Source: an uncultured Lachnospiraceae bacterium (GTDB lineage: Bacteria > Bacillota > Clostridia > Lachnospirales > Lachnospiraceae). Taken from it: 11,790 nucleotides of DNA. Position numbers and translations under genes: made by a program. This document shows, piece by piece, positions 1 to 6,985 of the stretch. The DNA lies in the NCBI GenBank assembly GCA_958405355.1, contig CATYEA010000039.1:1-11790 (forward strand). The letters run 5' to 3'. Under the pieces are notes generated by a model. That model made no database searches, was not told where the DNA came from, and saw nothing but the letters and a program-made list of their open reading frames with translations. Within the stretch, counting starts at the first letter, position 1; each line of letters begins with the position of its first letter.

Positions 1-1
1 A

Positions 2-862
2 GAAAGCGAAGCGGTTCAGGAGAATACGGCGGCATCGGGAGAAGCCATAAAGATTGCCACCAAACCGATGACAGAACAGTATATTCTGGGAGAAATGTTA
101 AAGCTTGTCATTGAAGACAGCACAGATTACAGTGTGGAAATTACAAAAGGTATCGGCGGCGGTACAAGTAATATACATCCGGCGATGGAGAAGGGTGAAT
201 TTGACCTCTATCCGGAGTATACATCCAGCGGCTGGGTCATGGTTCTGAAGCATGAAGCATCAGATATCAGCGATGAGGAAATGTTTGAAAAACTGAAAGA
301 GGAGTATGAAGAAAATTTTGATATGACATGGGTTGGTCTATATGGATTTAATAATACCTATGCCATTGCTGTCCGTAAAGAGGCAGCGGATGAATATCAG
401 TTAAAGACTACATCGGATCTGGCGGCTGTTGCTGACCAGCTCGTATTCGGAGGAAATCCGGATTATATTGAGCGGGAAGATGGATTTAAACTGGTATGTG
501 AAACCTATGGTTTGGAATTTAAGGACGTTAAGGATATCGATATCGGCTTAAAGTATGGAGCTATGGAAAAGGGCGAGATTGATGTAACGAATGGCTTTAC
601 CACAGATGCACAGCTTGGCCGGGATGATGTGGTCGTACTGGAAGATGATAAAAATTTACAGGTGAATTATTTCTGTTCAACAGTTGTAAGAAAAGATGCT
701 CTGGAAAAGTATCCGGGTCTGGAAGATGCGCTTATGAAAATGGACGGCATTCTGACAGATAAAGAGATGGCCGGACTCAACTATCAGGTGGAAGTTGAAG
801 GAAGAGATGAAGCCGATGTTGCAAAAGAATTTTTGATTTCAAAGGGAATTATTGCAGAATAA
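2..862 (+). CDS. Osmoprotectant-type ABC importer, substrate-binding domain (5' end outside window)
   Basis: This is the extracytoplasmic solute-binding part of a glycine betaine/choline/proline-type ABC importer (OpuAC/OpuCC/ProX family). The frame is open from base 2 with no start, so 286 residues are visible and the N-terminus is missing. An acidic, Ser/Ala-rich linker (about residues 1-13) leads into the domain start IKIATKPMTEQYILGE. Family hallmarks follow: GGGTSNIHPAM, FDLYPEYTSSGW and GFNNTYAIAV, the usual two-lobe order. The linker resembles the stretch after a lipoprotein cysteine, but this family is also often fused to its permease, and the missing 5' sequence would decide. The ATPase gene starts 15 bases downstream, so the two are one operon. 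Substrate cannot be read from sequence: glycine betaine, choline, carnitine and, by analogy with EgtU, ergothioneine are all possible. Family assignment is firm; substrate is not. Confidence 0.88.
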   Translation, partial: ESEAVQENTAASGEAIKIATKPMTEQYILGEMLKLVIEDSTDYSVEITKGIGGGTSNIHPAMEKGEFDLYPEYTSSGWVMVLKHEASDISDEEMFEKLKEEYEENFDMTWVGLYGFNNTYAIAVRKEAADEYQLKTTSDLAAVADQLVFGGNPDYIEREDGFKLVCETYGLEFKDVKDIDIGLKYGAMEKGEIDVTNGFTTDAQLGRDDVVVLEDDKNLQVNYFCSTVVRKDALEKYPGLEDALMKMDGILTDKEMAGLNYQVEVEGRDEADVAKEFLISKGIIAE

Positions 863-877
863 TTGGGGAGAAATTCG

Positions 878-1606
878 ATGGATATTATTACACTGGAACA
901 TGTGACAAAAAGTTTTGATGGTCAAAAAGTGCTGGAGGATTTTAATCTTTCCATACGGGAAGGGGAATTCCTCACCGTGATCGGCCGGTCCGGCTGCGGC
1001 AAGACGACGATGCTAAAGCTGATCAACGGGCTTTTGACACCGGATGAGGGAAAGATATGTGTCGAAGGAAATAGTATTGCCGAAACAGACATTATTGCCC
1101 TTAGACGCCGGATTGGTTATGTTATTCAAAACAGAGGGTTATTTCCTCATATGACGGTGGAAAAAAATATTACTTATGTTCCTGTGATCAGTGGAAAGAA
1201 GAATAAAAAAGAGAATCATGAGCTGGCTTTGAAGCTTTTGAAGCTGGTCGGATTGGAAGAAGATAAGCTGAGGCGTTATCCGTCGGAACTGTCCGGCGGC
1301 CAGCAGCAGCGGGTAGGAATTGCCCGGGCCCTGGCGGCTGAACCGAAGATTCTCCTCATGGATGAACCTTTTGGAGCATTGGATGAGATTACCCGGCAAA
1401 CCATGCAGGATGAGATTTTAAGACTTCAAAGGGAACTGAAATTGACGATTATATTTATCACCCATGATATTCGGGAAGCAATGAAATTAGGCGACCGGGT
1501 CATGGTCATGGAGGGCGGAAAGGCAGTTCAGCTCGACACGCCGGAAAATATATGTCAGGTTCCGGCCGACAGTTTTGTGTCCGATTTGATAAAATGTGTA
1601 TTATAA
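878..1606 (+). CDS. Osmoprotectant-type ABC importer, ATP-binding protein
   Basis: This is the cytoplasmic ATPase (242 aa) that powers the importer whose binding domain lies just upstream; it belongs to the OpuCA/ProV/OsmV class. Visible motifs in order are Walker A GRSGCGKT (36-43), Q-loop with Gln84 in [10 protein letters not shown], signature LSGGQ (138-142), Walker B ILLMDEP (158-164), D-loop near FGALDE, and the switch His196 in FITHD. I chose the ATG at 878, with GGGGAG at 865-870 seven bases ahead, over a possible TTG at 863 that would add five residues and absorb the Shine-Dalgarno. The protein stops soon after the ATPase domain and lacks the tandem CBS domains that sense ionic strength in the longer (about 380-400 aa) OpuA/OpuC ATPases. 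It is the last gene of the operon, followed by a terminator at 1629-1662. Confidence 0.92.
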   Translation: MDIITLEHVTKSFDGQKVLEDFNLSIREGEFLTVIGRSGCGKTTMLKLINGLLTPDEGKICVEGNSIAETDIIALRRRIGYVIQNRGLFPHMTVEKNITYVPVISGKKNKKENHELALKLLKLVGLEEDKLRRYPSELSGGQQQRVGIARALAAEPKILLMDEPFGALDEITRQTMQDEILRLQRELKLTIIFITHDIREAMKLGDRVMVMEGGKAVQLDTPENICQVPADSFVSDLIKCVL

Positions 1607-1628
1607 GCTGCGGGCAGCAGACAAAAAG

Positions 1629-1662
1629 TAAGGGATATCTGAAAAGATACCCCTTATTTTTT
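1629..1662. terminator. Bidirectional intrinsic terminator between convergent genes
   Basis: A 12-bp stem with one A/C mismatch (1629-1640 with 1645-1656) closes a GAAA loop. On the plus strand it is followed by a T-run (1657-1662), and on the minus strand by the complement of A1623-A1627. It serves both the importer operon and the convergent DUF1015 gene, whose stop codon is at 1661-1663. Confidence 0.85.
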
Positions 1663-2902
1663 ATGTTAATTCATGGATGAAAATGCCGCTTCGGAGTTTT
1701 GGTTCAAACCAGGTGGATTTCGGCGGCATAATACATCCAGAATCAGCAATATCCATTAAATCATCCAGAGTGGTTGGATAGAGGGCAAAAGCAACGCCAT
1801 GACCTTCATTGACAAGCCGTTCCAATTCGGTCAGGCCGCGGATGCCTCCCACAAAATCAATACGAGTGCTTGTGCGCGGATCATCGATGTTTAAAATCGG
1901 TCCCAGAAGATTATTCTGGAGAATGGATACATCCAGTTGTTCAACCGGATTTTCTTCATTAAAAGTGCCCTCTTTGAAAGTCAGACTGTACCATCTGCCG
2001 TCCAGATACATACCGGCCTGATGTTTTTTCGTCGGTTCATAGCGTCCATTTACCGGAGCTATCTTAAAATCCTCTTCCAGTTTTTCAAGGAATTGAGCAT
2101 TTGTCATACCGTTTAAATCGTGGACATACCGATTATATGGCCATATATGAAGCTGTTCATCCGGGAAAAGGACAGCCAGAAAATAATTGAATTCTTCGCT
2201 GCCGGTGTAATCCGGATGTTCTTCTCTCCGCTTCATGCCCACATGAAAGGCAGAAGCTGCCCGGTGATGGCCATCAGCAATGTACAAATAAGGAATATTG
2301 TTAAATTCTTTCTGAAATCTAAGAATCGTTTTCTCATCATCTACGACCCATACGGTGTGGCGGACGCTGTCTTCTGCTGTGAAGTCATAAACTGGTTTGT
2401 AGCTGTCCATCCAGTATTTCATCGCTCGTGTGACGTTTTCCCGTGCACGGTAGGTCAAAAAAATCGGTCCGGTATTGGCATCACAGATATCCACATGGCG
2501 GATTCTGTCGGCTTCTTTGTCGGCCCGGGTCATCTCATGTTTTTTTATTGTTCCGTCGGCATAGTCGTCAATCGATACACAGCCGACAATTCCGGTCTGT
2601 ACACGTCCGTACATAATTTCACGATAAATATAAAGACAAGGTTTTGAATCCTGAATGTAAATGCCGTTGGAGCGCATCTGTCTCAGGGTGTCAGCGGCTT
2701 TTTGATATACCTGATCATCATAGGGATTGACGGAGGTATCAAAATTAATTTCTGCTTTGTCCACATGCAGAAAAGAATAAGGGTTATTTCGGACAAGCCT
2801 CCGGGCTTCTTCTGTATTCATTACATCATAGGGTAATGCAGCAACCTGGCCGGCCAGAGACGGTACAGGACGGATTGCAGCAAAGGGTTTTAAAACGGCC
2901 AT
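1661..2902 (-). CDS. DUF1015 family protein
   Basis: A 413-residue soluble protein of the DUF1015 family, whose biochemical role is not established to my knowledge. It matches along its whole length: N-terminus KPFAAIRPVPSLAGQVAALPYD (first 26 residues), a charged motif KHEMTRADKEADR (121-133), the central YIADGHHRAASA (207-218) and the C-terminal block PPKSTWFEPKLRSG (393-406). The DGHHR core resembles the box of ParB/sulfiredoxin-fold proteins, a fold that also includes free-serine kinases such as SerK and SbnI; a small-molecule kinase role is only a suggestion. In other clostridia I recall such genes beside serine biosynthesis genes, but here it stands alone. There is no signal peptide or membrane segment. 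The start ATG (2900-2902) has AAGGAGG (2908-2914) five bases upstream. The gene has its own promoter and converges on the importer operon. Confidence 0.9.
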   Translation of the reverse strand: MAVLKPFAAIRPVPSLAGQVAALPYDVMNTEEARRLVRNNPYSFLHVDKAEINFDTSVNPYDDQVYQKAADTLRQMRSNGIYIQDSKPCLYIYREIMYGRVQTGIVGCVSIDDYADGTIKKHEMTRADKEADRIRHVDICDANTGPIFLTYRARENVTRAMKYWMDSYKPVYDFTAEDSVRHTVWVVDDEKTILRFQKEFNNIPYLYIADGHHRAASAFHVGMKRREEHPDYTGSEEFNYFLAVLFPDEQLHIWPYNRYVHDLNGMTNAQFLEKLEEDFKIAPVNGRYEPTKKHQAGMYLDGRWYSLTFKEGTFNEENPVEQLDVSILQNNLLGPILNIDDPRTSTRIDFVGGIRGLTELERLVNEGHGVAFALYPTTLDDLMDIADSGCIMPPKSTWFEPKLRSGIFIHELT

Positions 2903-2947
2903 GATATCCTCCTTATACGTGTAGTCTTATGTGTAAAGGTAACTTCT

Positions 2948-2977
2948 ATATTAGCACAAATAGTTACAAAACTTCAA
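2948..2977 (-). promoter_or_regulatory. Probable sigma-A promoter of the DUF1015 gene
   Basis: On the minus strand, -35 TTGAAG (2972-2977) and -10 TAATAT (2948-2953) are separated by 18 bp, giving a leader of about 40 bases before the ATG. A 10-bp palindrome, TATCATGATA (2982-2991), lies just upstream of the -35; its role is unknown. Confidence 0.6.
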
Positions 2978-3074
2978 GTATTATCATGATAGTTTGTTAA
3001 AGAAAATGTATTAAAATTTCAAAAGTTGACGGAATTTGTAGGAAAAATGTAAGAATTATTCAGTCTTTATGACA

Positions 3075-3102
3075 TAGACAAAAGTATATAAGATGCTATA
3101 CT
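3075..3102 (+). promoter_or_regulatory. Probable promoter of the glycosyltransferase gene
   Basis: TAGACA (3075-3080), a 16-bp spacer and an extended -10 TGCTATACT (-10 hexamer 3097-3102) lie about 40 bp ahead of the start codon. A further TTGACG box further upstream (about 3025) has no convincing -10 partner. The 2903-3141 gap therefore carries two divergent promoters and no gene that I can see. Confidence 0.5.
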
Positions 3103-3141
3103 ACGATAATATATGGGCATCGAAACGGAAAGGTGATGTAT

Positions 3142-4398
3142 ATGGGAAATACGTTGGATATGATTATTGTATGTATACTTCGGATATTTGTTCTTTTATA
3201 TTTGTATCAGACAGTATATTTACTGGTTGGTCTTTTTTGCAAGCCGAAACGGTTCGTTAGTAAAGCATTTCATCGATATGCCGTATTGATATCAGCACGA
3301 AATGAGAGCGCTGTTATTGCAAACTTAATTGAAAGTATAAAGAATCAGGATTATCCGTCGGAGCTGGTAGATGTATTTGTTGTGGCGGATAACTGCACGG
3401 ATGATACGGCGGCTGTTGCAAAGAAAGCGGGTGCCATTGTTTTTGAGAGGTTTAATCAGCAGCAGTTGGGGAAAGGTTATGCCCTGAATTATCTGTTGGG
3501 GATGATCAAACAGCAGTATGGACCGGATTATTACGAAGGATATTTTGTATTTGATGCTGATAATATATTGGAAAAAGATTATATTGCCCAGATGAACACC
3601 GTATTTGATAATGGATATTCGTTGGTTACCAGTTACCGGAATTCAAAAAATTACAGTGATAACTGGATTACTTCCGGTTACGGTTTATGGTTTCTGAGAG
3701 AGGCCAGATATTTGAATAATGCCCGGATGATTCTTGGGGCAAGCTGTGTTGTATCCGGTACAGGATTTCTTGTCCATAAGGATATTGTCAAACGGAACGG
3801 TGGTTGGAATTGTTTCCTGTTGACGGAAGATATTCAGTTTTCTACGGAAAACATTATCCGGGGAGACAGGATCGGATACTGTGCCGATGCTATGTTTTAT
3901 GATGAACAGCCGGTGCATTTTGTTGATTCATGGAATCAGAGACTTCGTTGGTCGAAGGGATTTTATCAGGTATTCTTCCGTTATTGGAAGGATTTGGCGA
4001 AAAAGATATTTGTGGAATTTAAGTTTTCATGTTACGACATGTTTATGACATTGCTTCCTGGACTTTTGGTAACTGTAATGATTATTTTAGCCTGTTTAGG
4101 CGTTGTGGTCGCGGAGGATACAAGTTCAAAGATCCTGATGGATTCGCTGACTTCGCTGGCTCTTTATTCTGTGATCGCGTCCTATATTTCATTTTTTGCC
4201 ATGGGGCTGATCACGACGATAACCGAATGGAGGAAAATCTATTGCAGTTCGGAGAAGAAAATCTTATATTTATTTACATTTCCAATTTTTATGTTTACTT
4301 ATCTGCCGATATCGATCGTGGCCGTATTTGCAAAGATCCACTGGAAACCGATTCCGCATTCGGTGGCCGTCACGGCAAATCAGATTAAAGGCCAATAA
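3142..4398 (+). CDS. Membrane-bound family 2 glycosyltransferase (processive, cellulose/hyaluronan synthase-like)
   Basis: This integral membrane enzyme (418 aa) transfers sugar from a nucleotide-sugar to a growing glycan at the cytoplasmic face. A hydrophobic N-terminal helix (about 5-32) is followed by a GT-A domain with the nucleotide-binding Asp in VVADNCTDD (D83), DxD in FDADN (138-140), the catalytic TED (228-230) and QRLRW (266-270), the QxxRW motif of processive synthases such as BcsA, NodC, HasA and PgaC. Three further membrane segments follow (about 301-323, 335-360, 374-397). There is no PilZ domain, so no visible cyclic-di-GMP control. I prefer the ATG at 3142, eight bases after GGAAAGG (3127-3133), to the in-frame GTG at 3133 and ATG at 3136, which sit on or too near it. 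The product glycan cannot be inferred, and no export or modification partner is adjacent. I see no terminator before hsp20, so read-through is possible. Confidence 0.87.
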   Translation: MGNTLDMIIVCILRIFVLLYLYQTVYLLVGLFCKPKRFVSKAFHRYAVLISARNESAVIANLIESIKNQDYPSELVDVFVVADNCTDDTAAVAKKAGAIVFERFNQQQLGKGYALNYLLGMIKQQYGPDYYEGYFVFDADNILEKDYIAQMNTVFDNGYSLVTSYRNSKNYSDNWITSGYGLWFLREARYLNNARMILGASCVVSGTGFLVHKDIVKRNGGWNCFLLTEDIQFSTENIIRGDRIGYCADAMFYDEQPVHFVDSWNQRLRWSKGFYQVFFRYWKDLAKKIFVEFKFSCYDMFMTLLPGLLVTVMIILACLGVVVAEDTSSKILMDSLTSLALYSVIASYISFFAMGLITTITEWRKIYCSSEKKILYLFTFPIFMFTYLPISIVAVFAKIHWKPIPHSVAVTANQIKGQ

Positions 4399-4420
4399 TG
4401 AATTAAATTAAAAAAAGGTG

Positions 4421-4449
4421 TTGACAACAGAACCAATATTTGTTATATT
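4421..4449 (+). promoter_or_regulatory. Strong sigma-A promoter of hsp20
   Basis: A perfect -35 TTGACA (4421-4426), a 17-bp spacer and -10 TATATT (4444-4449). The leader to the ATG at 4500 is about 43 bases and AT-rich. Confidence 0.85.
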
Positions 4450-4456
4450 ACAAATA
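4437..4456. promoter_or_regulatory. Inverted repeat framing the hsp20 -10 box (candidate operator)
   Basis: TATTTGT (4437-4443) and ACAAATA (4450-4456) are perfect 7-bp inverted copies, and the six bases between them are exactly the -10 hexamer. A repressor bound here would block RNA polymerase. It matches neither the CIRCE element of HrcA nor the direct repeat of CtsR. The function is inferred from position, and chance in AT-rich DNA remains possible. Confidence 0.4.
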
Positions 4457-4499
4457 GAACAAATAAAACATATAAAACAATCGAATGGAGGAATGGTTT

Positions 4500-4949
4500 A
4501 TGTTAATGCCTAGTATTTTTAATAATAGTTTATTTGATGAGATGTTGGATTTCCCATTCGGAAGAGATTTCTTTAGTAATTCCGGACATATGTTGAATGA
4601 ATATAGAACCGGGGTTATGAAAACAGATGTAAAAGAAGCCGATGGTGTTTATGAAGTCGATATGGAGCTTCCGGGATATAAGAAGGAAGATGTTTCAGCA
4701 AAACTTGAAAAAGGTTATCTTACGATTACAGCTTCGAAGAATGCGGAGAATGACACAAAGGATGACGATGGCAAGTATATTCGCCGGGAACGTTATTCCG
4801 GTCAGTGTTCCAGAACCTTTTATGTTGGTGAAAATGTCCGTCAGGAAGACATTCATGCGAAATTTGAAGATGGTATTTTGAAATTAACTGTGCCGAAGAC
4901 TGAGCCGGCAAAAATTGAAGAACAGAAATATATATCCATTGAAGGTTAA
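4500..4949 (+). CDS. Small heat-shock protein, Hsp20/alpha-crystallin family
   Basis: An ATP-independent cytoplasmic chaperone (149 aa) that holds unfolding proteins and forms oligomers. A short Phe-rich N-terminal arm (residues 1-37, MLMPSIFNNSLFDEML) precedes the alpha-crystallin domain (about 38-132), which ends with the family signature GILKLTVPK (125-133). The C-terminal tail carries an I-x-I anchor (ISI, 145-147) used for oligomer assembly. The length is typical of clostridial Hsp18/Hsp20. The ATG at 4500 is chosen because GGAGG (4487-4491) lies eight bases upstream; an in-frame ATG at 4485 would overlap that ribosome binding site. It is monocistronic, with a near-consensus promoter at 4421-4449, a palindrome on the -10 box and a perfect terminator downstream, which suggests strong but switchable expression. 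Confidence 0.95.
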   Translation: MLMPSIFNNSLFDEMLDFPFGRDFFSNSGHMLNEYRTGVMKTDVKEADGVYEVDMELPGYKKEDVSAKLEKGYLTITASKNAENDTKDDDGKYIRRERYSGQCSRTFYVGENVRQEDIHAKFEDGILKLTVPKTEPAKIEEQKYISIEG

Positions 4950-4974
4950 TGGATATACCTCCCCACCTGATTCT

Positions 4975-5007
4975 CCGGGTATCCTGTATAGGATACCCGG
5001 TTTTTTT
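4975..5007 (+). terminator. Intrinsic terminator of hsp20
   Basis: A perfect 11-bp stem, CCGGGTATCCT (4975-4985) with AGGATACCCGG (4990-5000), a four-base loop and a run of seven T (5001-5007). This is a textbook terminator 25 bp after the hsp20 stop. Confidence 0.95.
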
Positions 5008-5044
5008 CGTCTTTAAAGAAATCCTCGCAGATATAAAAGACATA

Positions 5045-5053
5045 TGATATAAT
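5045..5053 (+). promoter_or_regulatory. Extended -10 promoter of the exonuclease/lipid kinase operon
   Basis: TGA followed by a perfect TATAAT (5048-5053), 37 bp before the ATG. No good -35 stands at the right distance, so it would depend on the TGN extension. Confidence 0.55.
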
Positions 5054-5090
5054 AAGAAAGAATGTATCGTAGAGAGTGAGACAGTGAGTT

Positions 5091-6056
5091 ATGGAATATG
5101 TTGTCGTGGATTTTGAATGGAATCAATCTCCATATGGTAAAAATGCTTCAAATAAACATCTTCCTTTTGAGATTATTGAAATCGGTGCGGTAAAGCTGGA
5201 CGAAAACGGACAGGAGATCGACCGATTCGACGAGGTTATCAAACCGAAGGTTTATAAAAAGATGCATCATGTGACGAAGAATCTGACAGGGATAACTGAA
5301 AAGGATTTGAATCAGGGCAGGGCTTTTCCGAAGGCGCTGGTGGATTTTATGTGCTGGTGCGGTGATGATTTCACGTTTTGTACCTGGGGAAATCTGGATT
5401 TACTTGAACTTCAGAGAAATATGAAATTTTATCATTTGGAAGATTTACTGGTTGGACCGATTAAATATTATAATGTACAAAAGCTGTTTCGTATACTTTA
5501 TGATGATGAGAATAGTGCGGCATCCTTGGAATATGCTGTGGATTTCTTAAATATCCGTCGAAGAGGATGCTTTCATCGGGCAATCAATGACGCGGAATAT
5601 ACGGCAGAAATCTTTGCCTTGATGGATAAGCAAAAGGCAGAAAAATGGTATACGGTGGATTACTATAAAAATCCAAAAACACGTAAAGAAGAAATTAAAC
5701 TCGTTTATGATACTTATTTTAAATATATATCGAAGGAATTTGCCAGCAAAGAAGCAGCCATGGCGGACCGGGAAGTGCGTACGACCCGGTGTTATAAGTG
5801 TGGCCGGCCGGCCCTAAAGCGGATTCGCTGGTTTTCAGGGAAGAGCCGGTGCTATTATTGCCTGGCGGAATGTGCGGAACACGGTTATATACGGGGAAAA
5901 ATCCGCTTGAAGAAGACGGATGAGGACAAAGTGTATGTGGTAAAAACATTGCGTCAAATTGATGAAGATGGCGCAAAACAGATTGGAGCCATGAAAGAAG
6001 AAGTCCGTCAGAAGCGTCAGGAAAAACGGCACAGGGAGGGAATGCATGAAGGCTAA
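5091..6056 (+). CDS. DEDDh 3'-5' exonuclease with C-terminal zinc ribbon
   Basis: A DnaQ-fold exonuclease (321 aa) that should remove nucleotides from 3' ends of DNA or RNA using two metal ions. Catalytic residues are visible: D7 and E9 in VVDFEWN, D103 in WGNLDLLELQRN, and H162 with D167 in FHRAINDAEYT, the DEDDh order. The N-terminal half resembles KapD/ERI-1-type exonucleases rather than the replicative proofreading subunit. After residue 230 a second module carries CYKC (234-237) and CYYC (254-257), with another Cys at 261, which looks like a zinc ribbon. A basic, probably coiled C-terminal tail follows (about 300-319). The ribosome binding site is weak (GTGAG at 5084-5088). The last 11 bases overlap the lipid kinase start, so the two are translationally coupled. 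Enzyme class is firm; substrate is unknown, and RNA is my guess. Confidence 0.88.
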   Translation: MEYVVVDFEWNQSPYGKNASNKHLPFEIIEIGAVKLDENGQEIDRFDEVIKPKVYKKMHHVTKNLTGITEKDLNQGRAFPKALVDFMCWCGDDFTFCTWGNLDLLELQRNMKFYHLEDLLVGPIKYYNVQKLFRILYDDENSAASLEYAVDFLNIRRRGCFHRAINDAEYTAEIFALMDKQKAEKWYTVDYYKNPKTRKEEIKLVYDTYFKYISKEFASKEAAMADREVRTTRCYKCGRPALKRIRWFSGKSRCYYCLAECAEHGYIRGKIRLKKTDEDKVYVVKTLRQIDEDGAKQIGAMKEEVRQKRQEKRHREGMHEG

Positions 6057-6942
6057 ATTTATTATTAATCCTTCATCCGGAAAACAAAATTTTTTAAAAA
6101 GTATTGAAAGCGTCGTCGGCTGTCTTGTATTAAACCAGGTAGTTAACCAGTTAGATGTGGTTTATACAAAGCAGGAAGGAGATGCTCTTTCAGAAGCACG
6201 GGAGATAAAAAAAGGTGAGTATGATTTTGTTGTATCCGTTGGCGGTGATGGGACATTAAATGATGTGGTCAATGGTTTGATGGAAGGCGGCAGCGAGACT
6301 CCCTTGGCGGTGATCTCTGTGGGAACGGCCAATGATTTTGCCCAGTATGCCAAACCGCCTCAAACACCGGAAGCTTTCTGTAAGATGATTATGGAATTTA
6401 AAATCCGGTGCATTGATGTGGGAAAGATTAATGACCGCTATTTTATTAACCGGGTCAGCGGCGGATTTGGTTCCAATGTGGGGGATAAGGTTTCTCAGGA
6501 ATCAAAGGCTGTGCTTGGAAAGCTGGCTTATTATATGGAAGGCGCTCTGGACTTTTCGAAGAAGGGCGTGGAAACCTTGAAGGTGCGGTTTGATTCGATG
6601 CAGTTTCGGGGAGAGAGGGAAGTCATCAGTTTTATGGTGTTAAATACCTGTGCCGGTTTTGGTATGTACCGGGGGCTTCCGGAAAAAGACCCGGATGATG
6701 GGACACTGGATGTTATGATCGTGAAAAAAATGGATCTGGGTCAGATGCCGGGACTGGGAATACAGGCACTGACAAAAAAGATGGTAAAGCACCCGAAAGT
6801 GCGTCATTTCAGAACCGAGCGGATTCGGATTGAATCGGCTGATGATACCGATATAGTTGTTGATTATGATGGTCAGGTTTTCGGAAAGCTTCCGGTGGAG
6901 CTTTCAGTTATCCCAAAAGCTATAAAGTTGATTATACCTTAA
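6046..6942 (+). CDS. YegS/DagK-family lipid kinase
   Basis: A cytoplasmic, membrane-associated kinase (298 aa) of the diacylglycerol kinase catalytic (DAGK_cat) family, likely phosphorylating diacylglycerol or a related lipid with ATP. The signatures are INPSSGK (7-13), the nucleotide-binding VGGDGTLNDVVNG (65-77), GTANDFA (93-99) and PDDGTLDV (216-223), followed by the C-terminal motif. There the usual DGE, whose Glu is thought to be catalytic in DgkB-type enzymes, reads DGQ (D274-G-Q276), followed by the normal GKLPVELSVIP. This may lower activity or change substrate, or it may be a tolerated subfamily variant. The ribosome binding site GGGAGGG (6034-6040) lies inside the exonuclease gene, five bases before the ATG; the 11-nt overlap indicates coupling. 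A hairpin terminator follows at once. Confidence 0.92.
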   Translation: MKAKFIINPSSGKQNFLKSIESVVGCLVLNQVVNQLDVVYTKQEGDALSEAREIKKGEYDFVVSVGGDGTLNDVVNGLMEGGSETPLAVISVGTANDFAQYAKPPQTPEAFCKMIMEFKIRCIDVGKINDRYFINRVSGGFGSNVGDKVSQESKAVLGKLAYYMEGALDFSKKGVETLKVRFDSMQFRGEREVISFMVLNTCAGFGMYRGLPEKDPDDGTLDVMIVKKMDLGQMPGLGIQALTKKMVKHPKVRHFRTERIRIESADDTDIVVDYDGQVFGKLPVELSVIPKAIKLIIP

Positions 6943-6968
6943 AAAGTGCCGCGGATTGCGGCACTTTT
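6941..6968. terminator. Bidirectional terminator after the lipid kinase and the trmB-side transcript
   Basis: A perfect 11-bp stem, AAAAGTGCCGC (6942-6952) with GCGGCACTTTT (6958-6968), and a GGATT loop. The arm ends give T4 on the plus strand and T5 on the minus strand. On the minus strand it is the first terminator met after trmB, downstream of the small ORF. Confidence 0.85.
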
Positions 6969-6985
6969 AGTGTAATATTTGATGA

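Noticed and set aside
863..877. TTG start for the ATPase five codons upstream
   Set aside because: It would contain the GGGGAG ribosome binding site of the ATG at 878; the ATG gives the usual family N-terminus.
2120..2647. 175-codon open frame on the plus strand
   Set aside because: It lies wholly inside the DUF1015 gene, which matches its family end to end; the product is Phe/Ile-rich without a recognisable pattern.
2982..2991. Perfect 10-bp palindrome TATCATGATA in the divergent promoter region
   Set aside because: Palindromes of this length are expected by chance about a dozen times in a window this size; position alone is not enough to call an operator.
4399..4499. CIRCE (HrcA) or CtsR operator upstream of hsp20
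   Set aside because: Neither the TTAGCACTC/GAGTGCTAA repeat nor the GGTCAAA direct repeat is present.
4726..5043. 105-codon minus-strand frame over the end of hsp20
   Set aside because: It crosses the perfect hsp20 terminator and is antisense to the crystallin domain.
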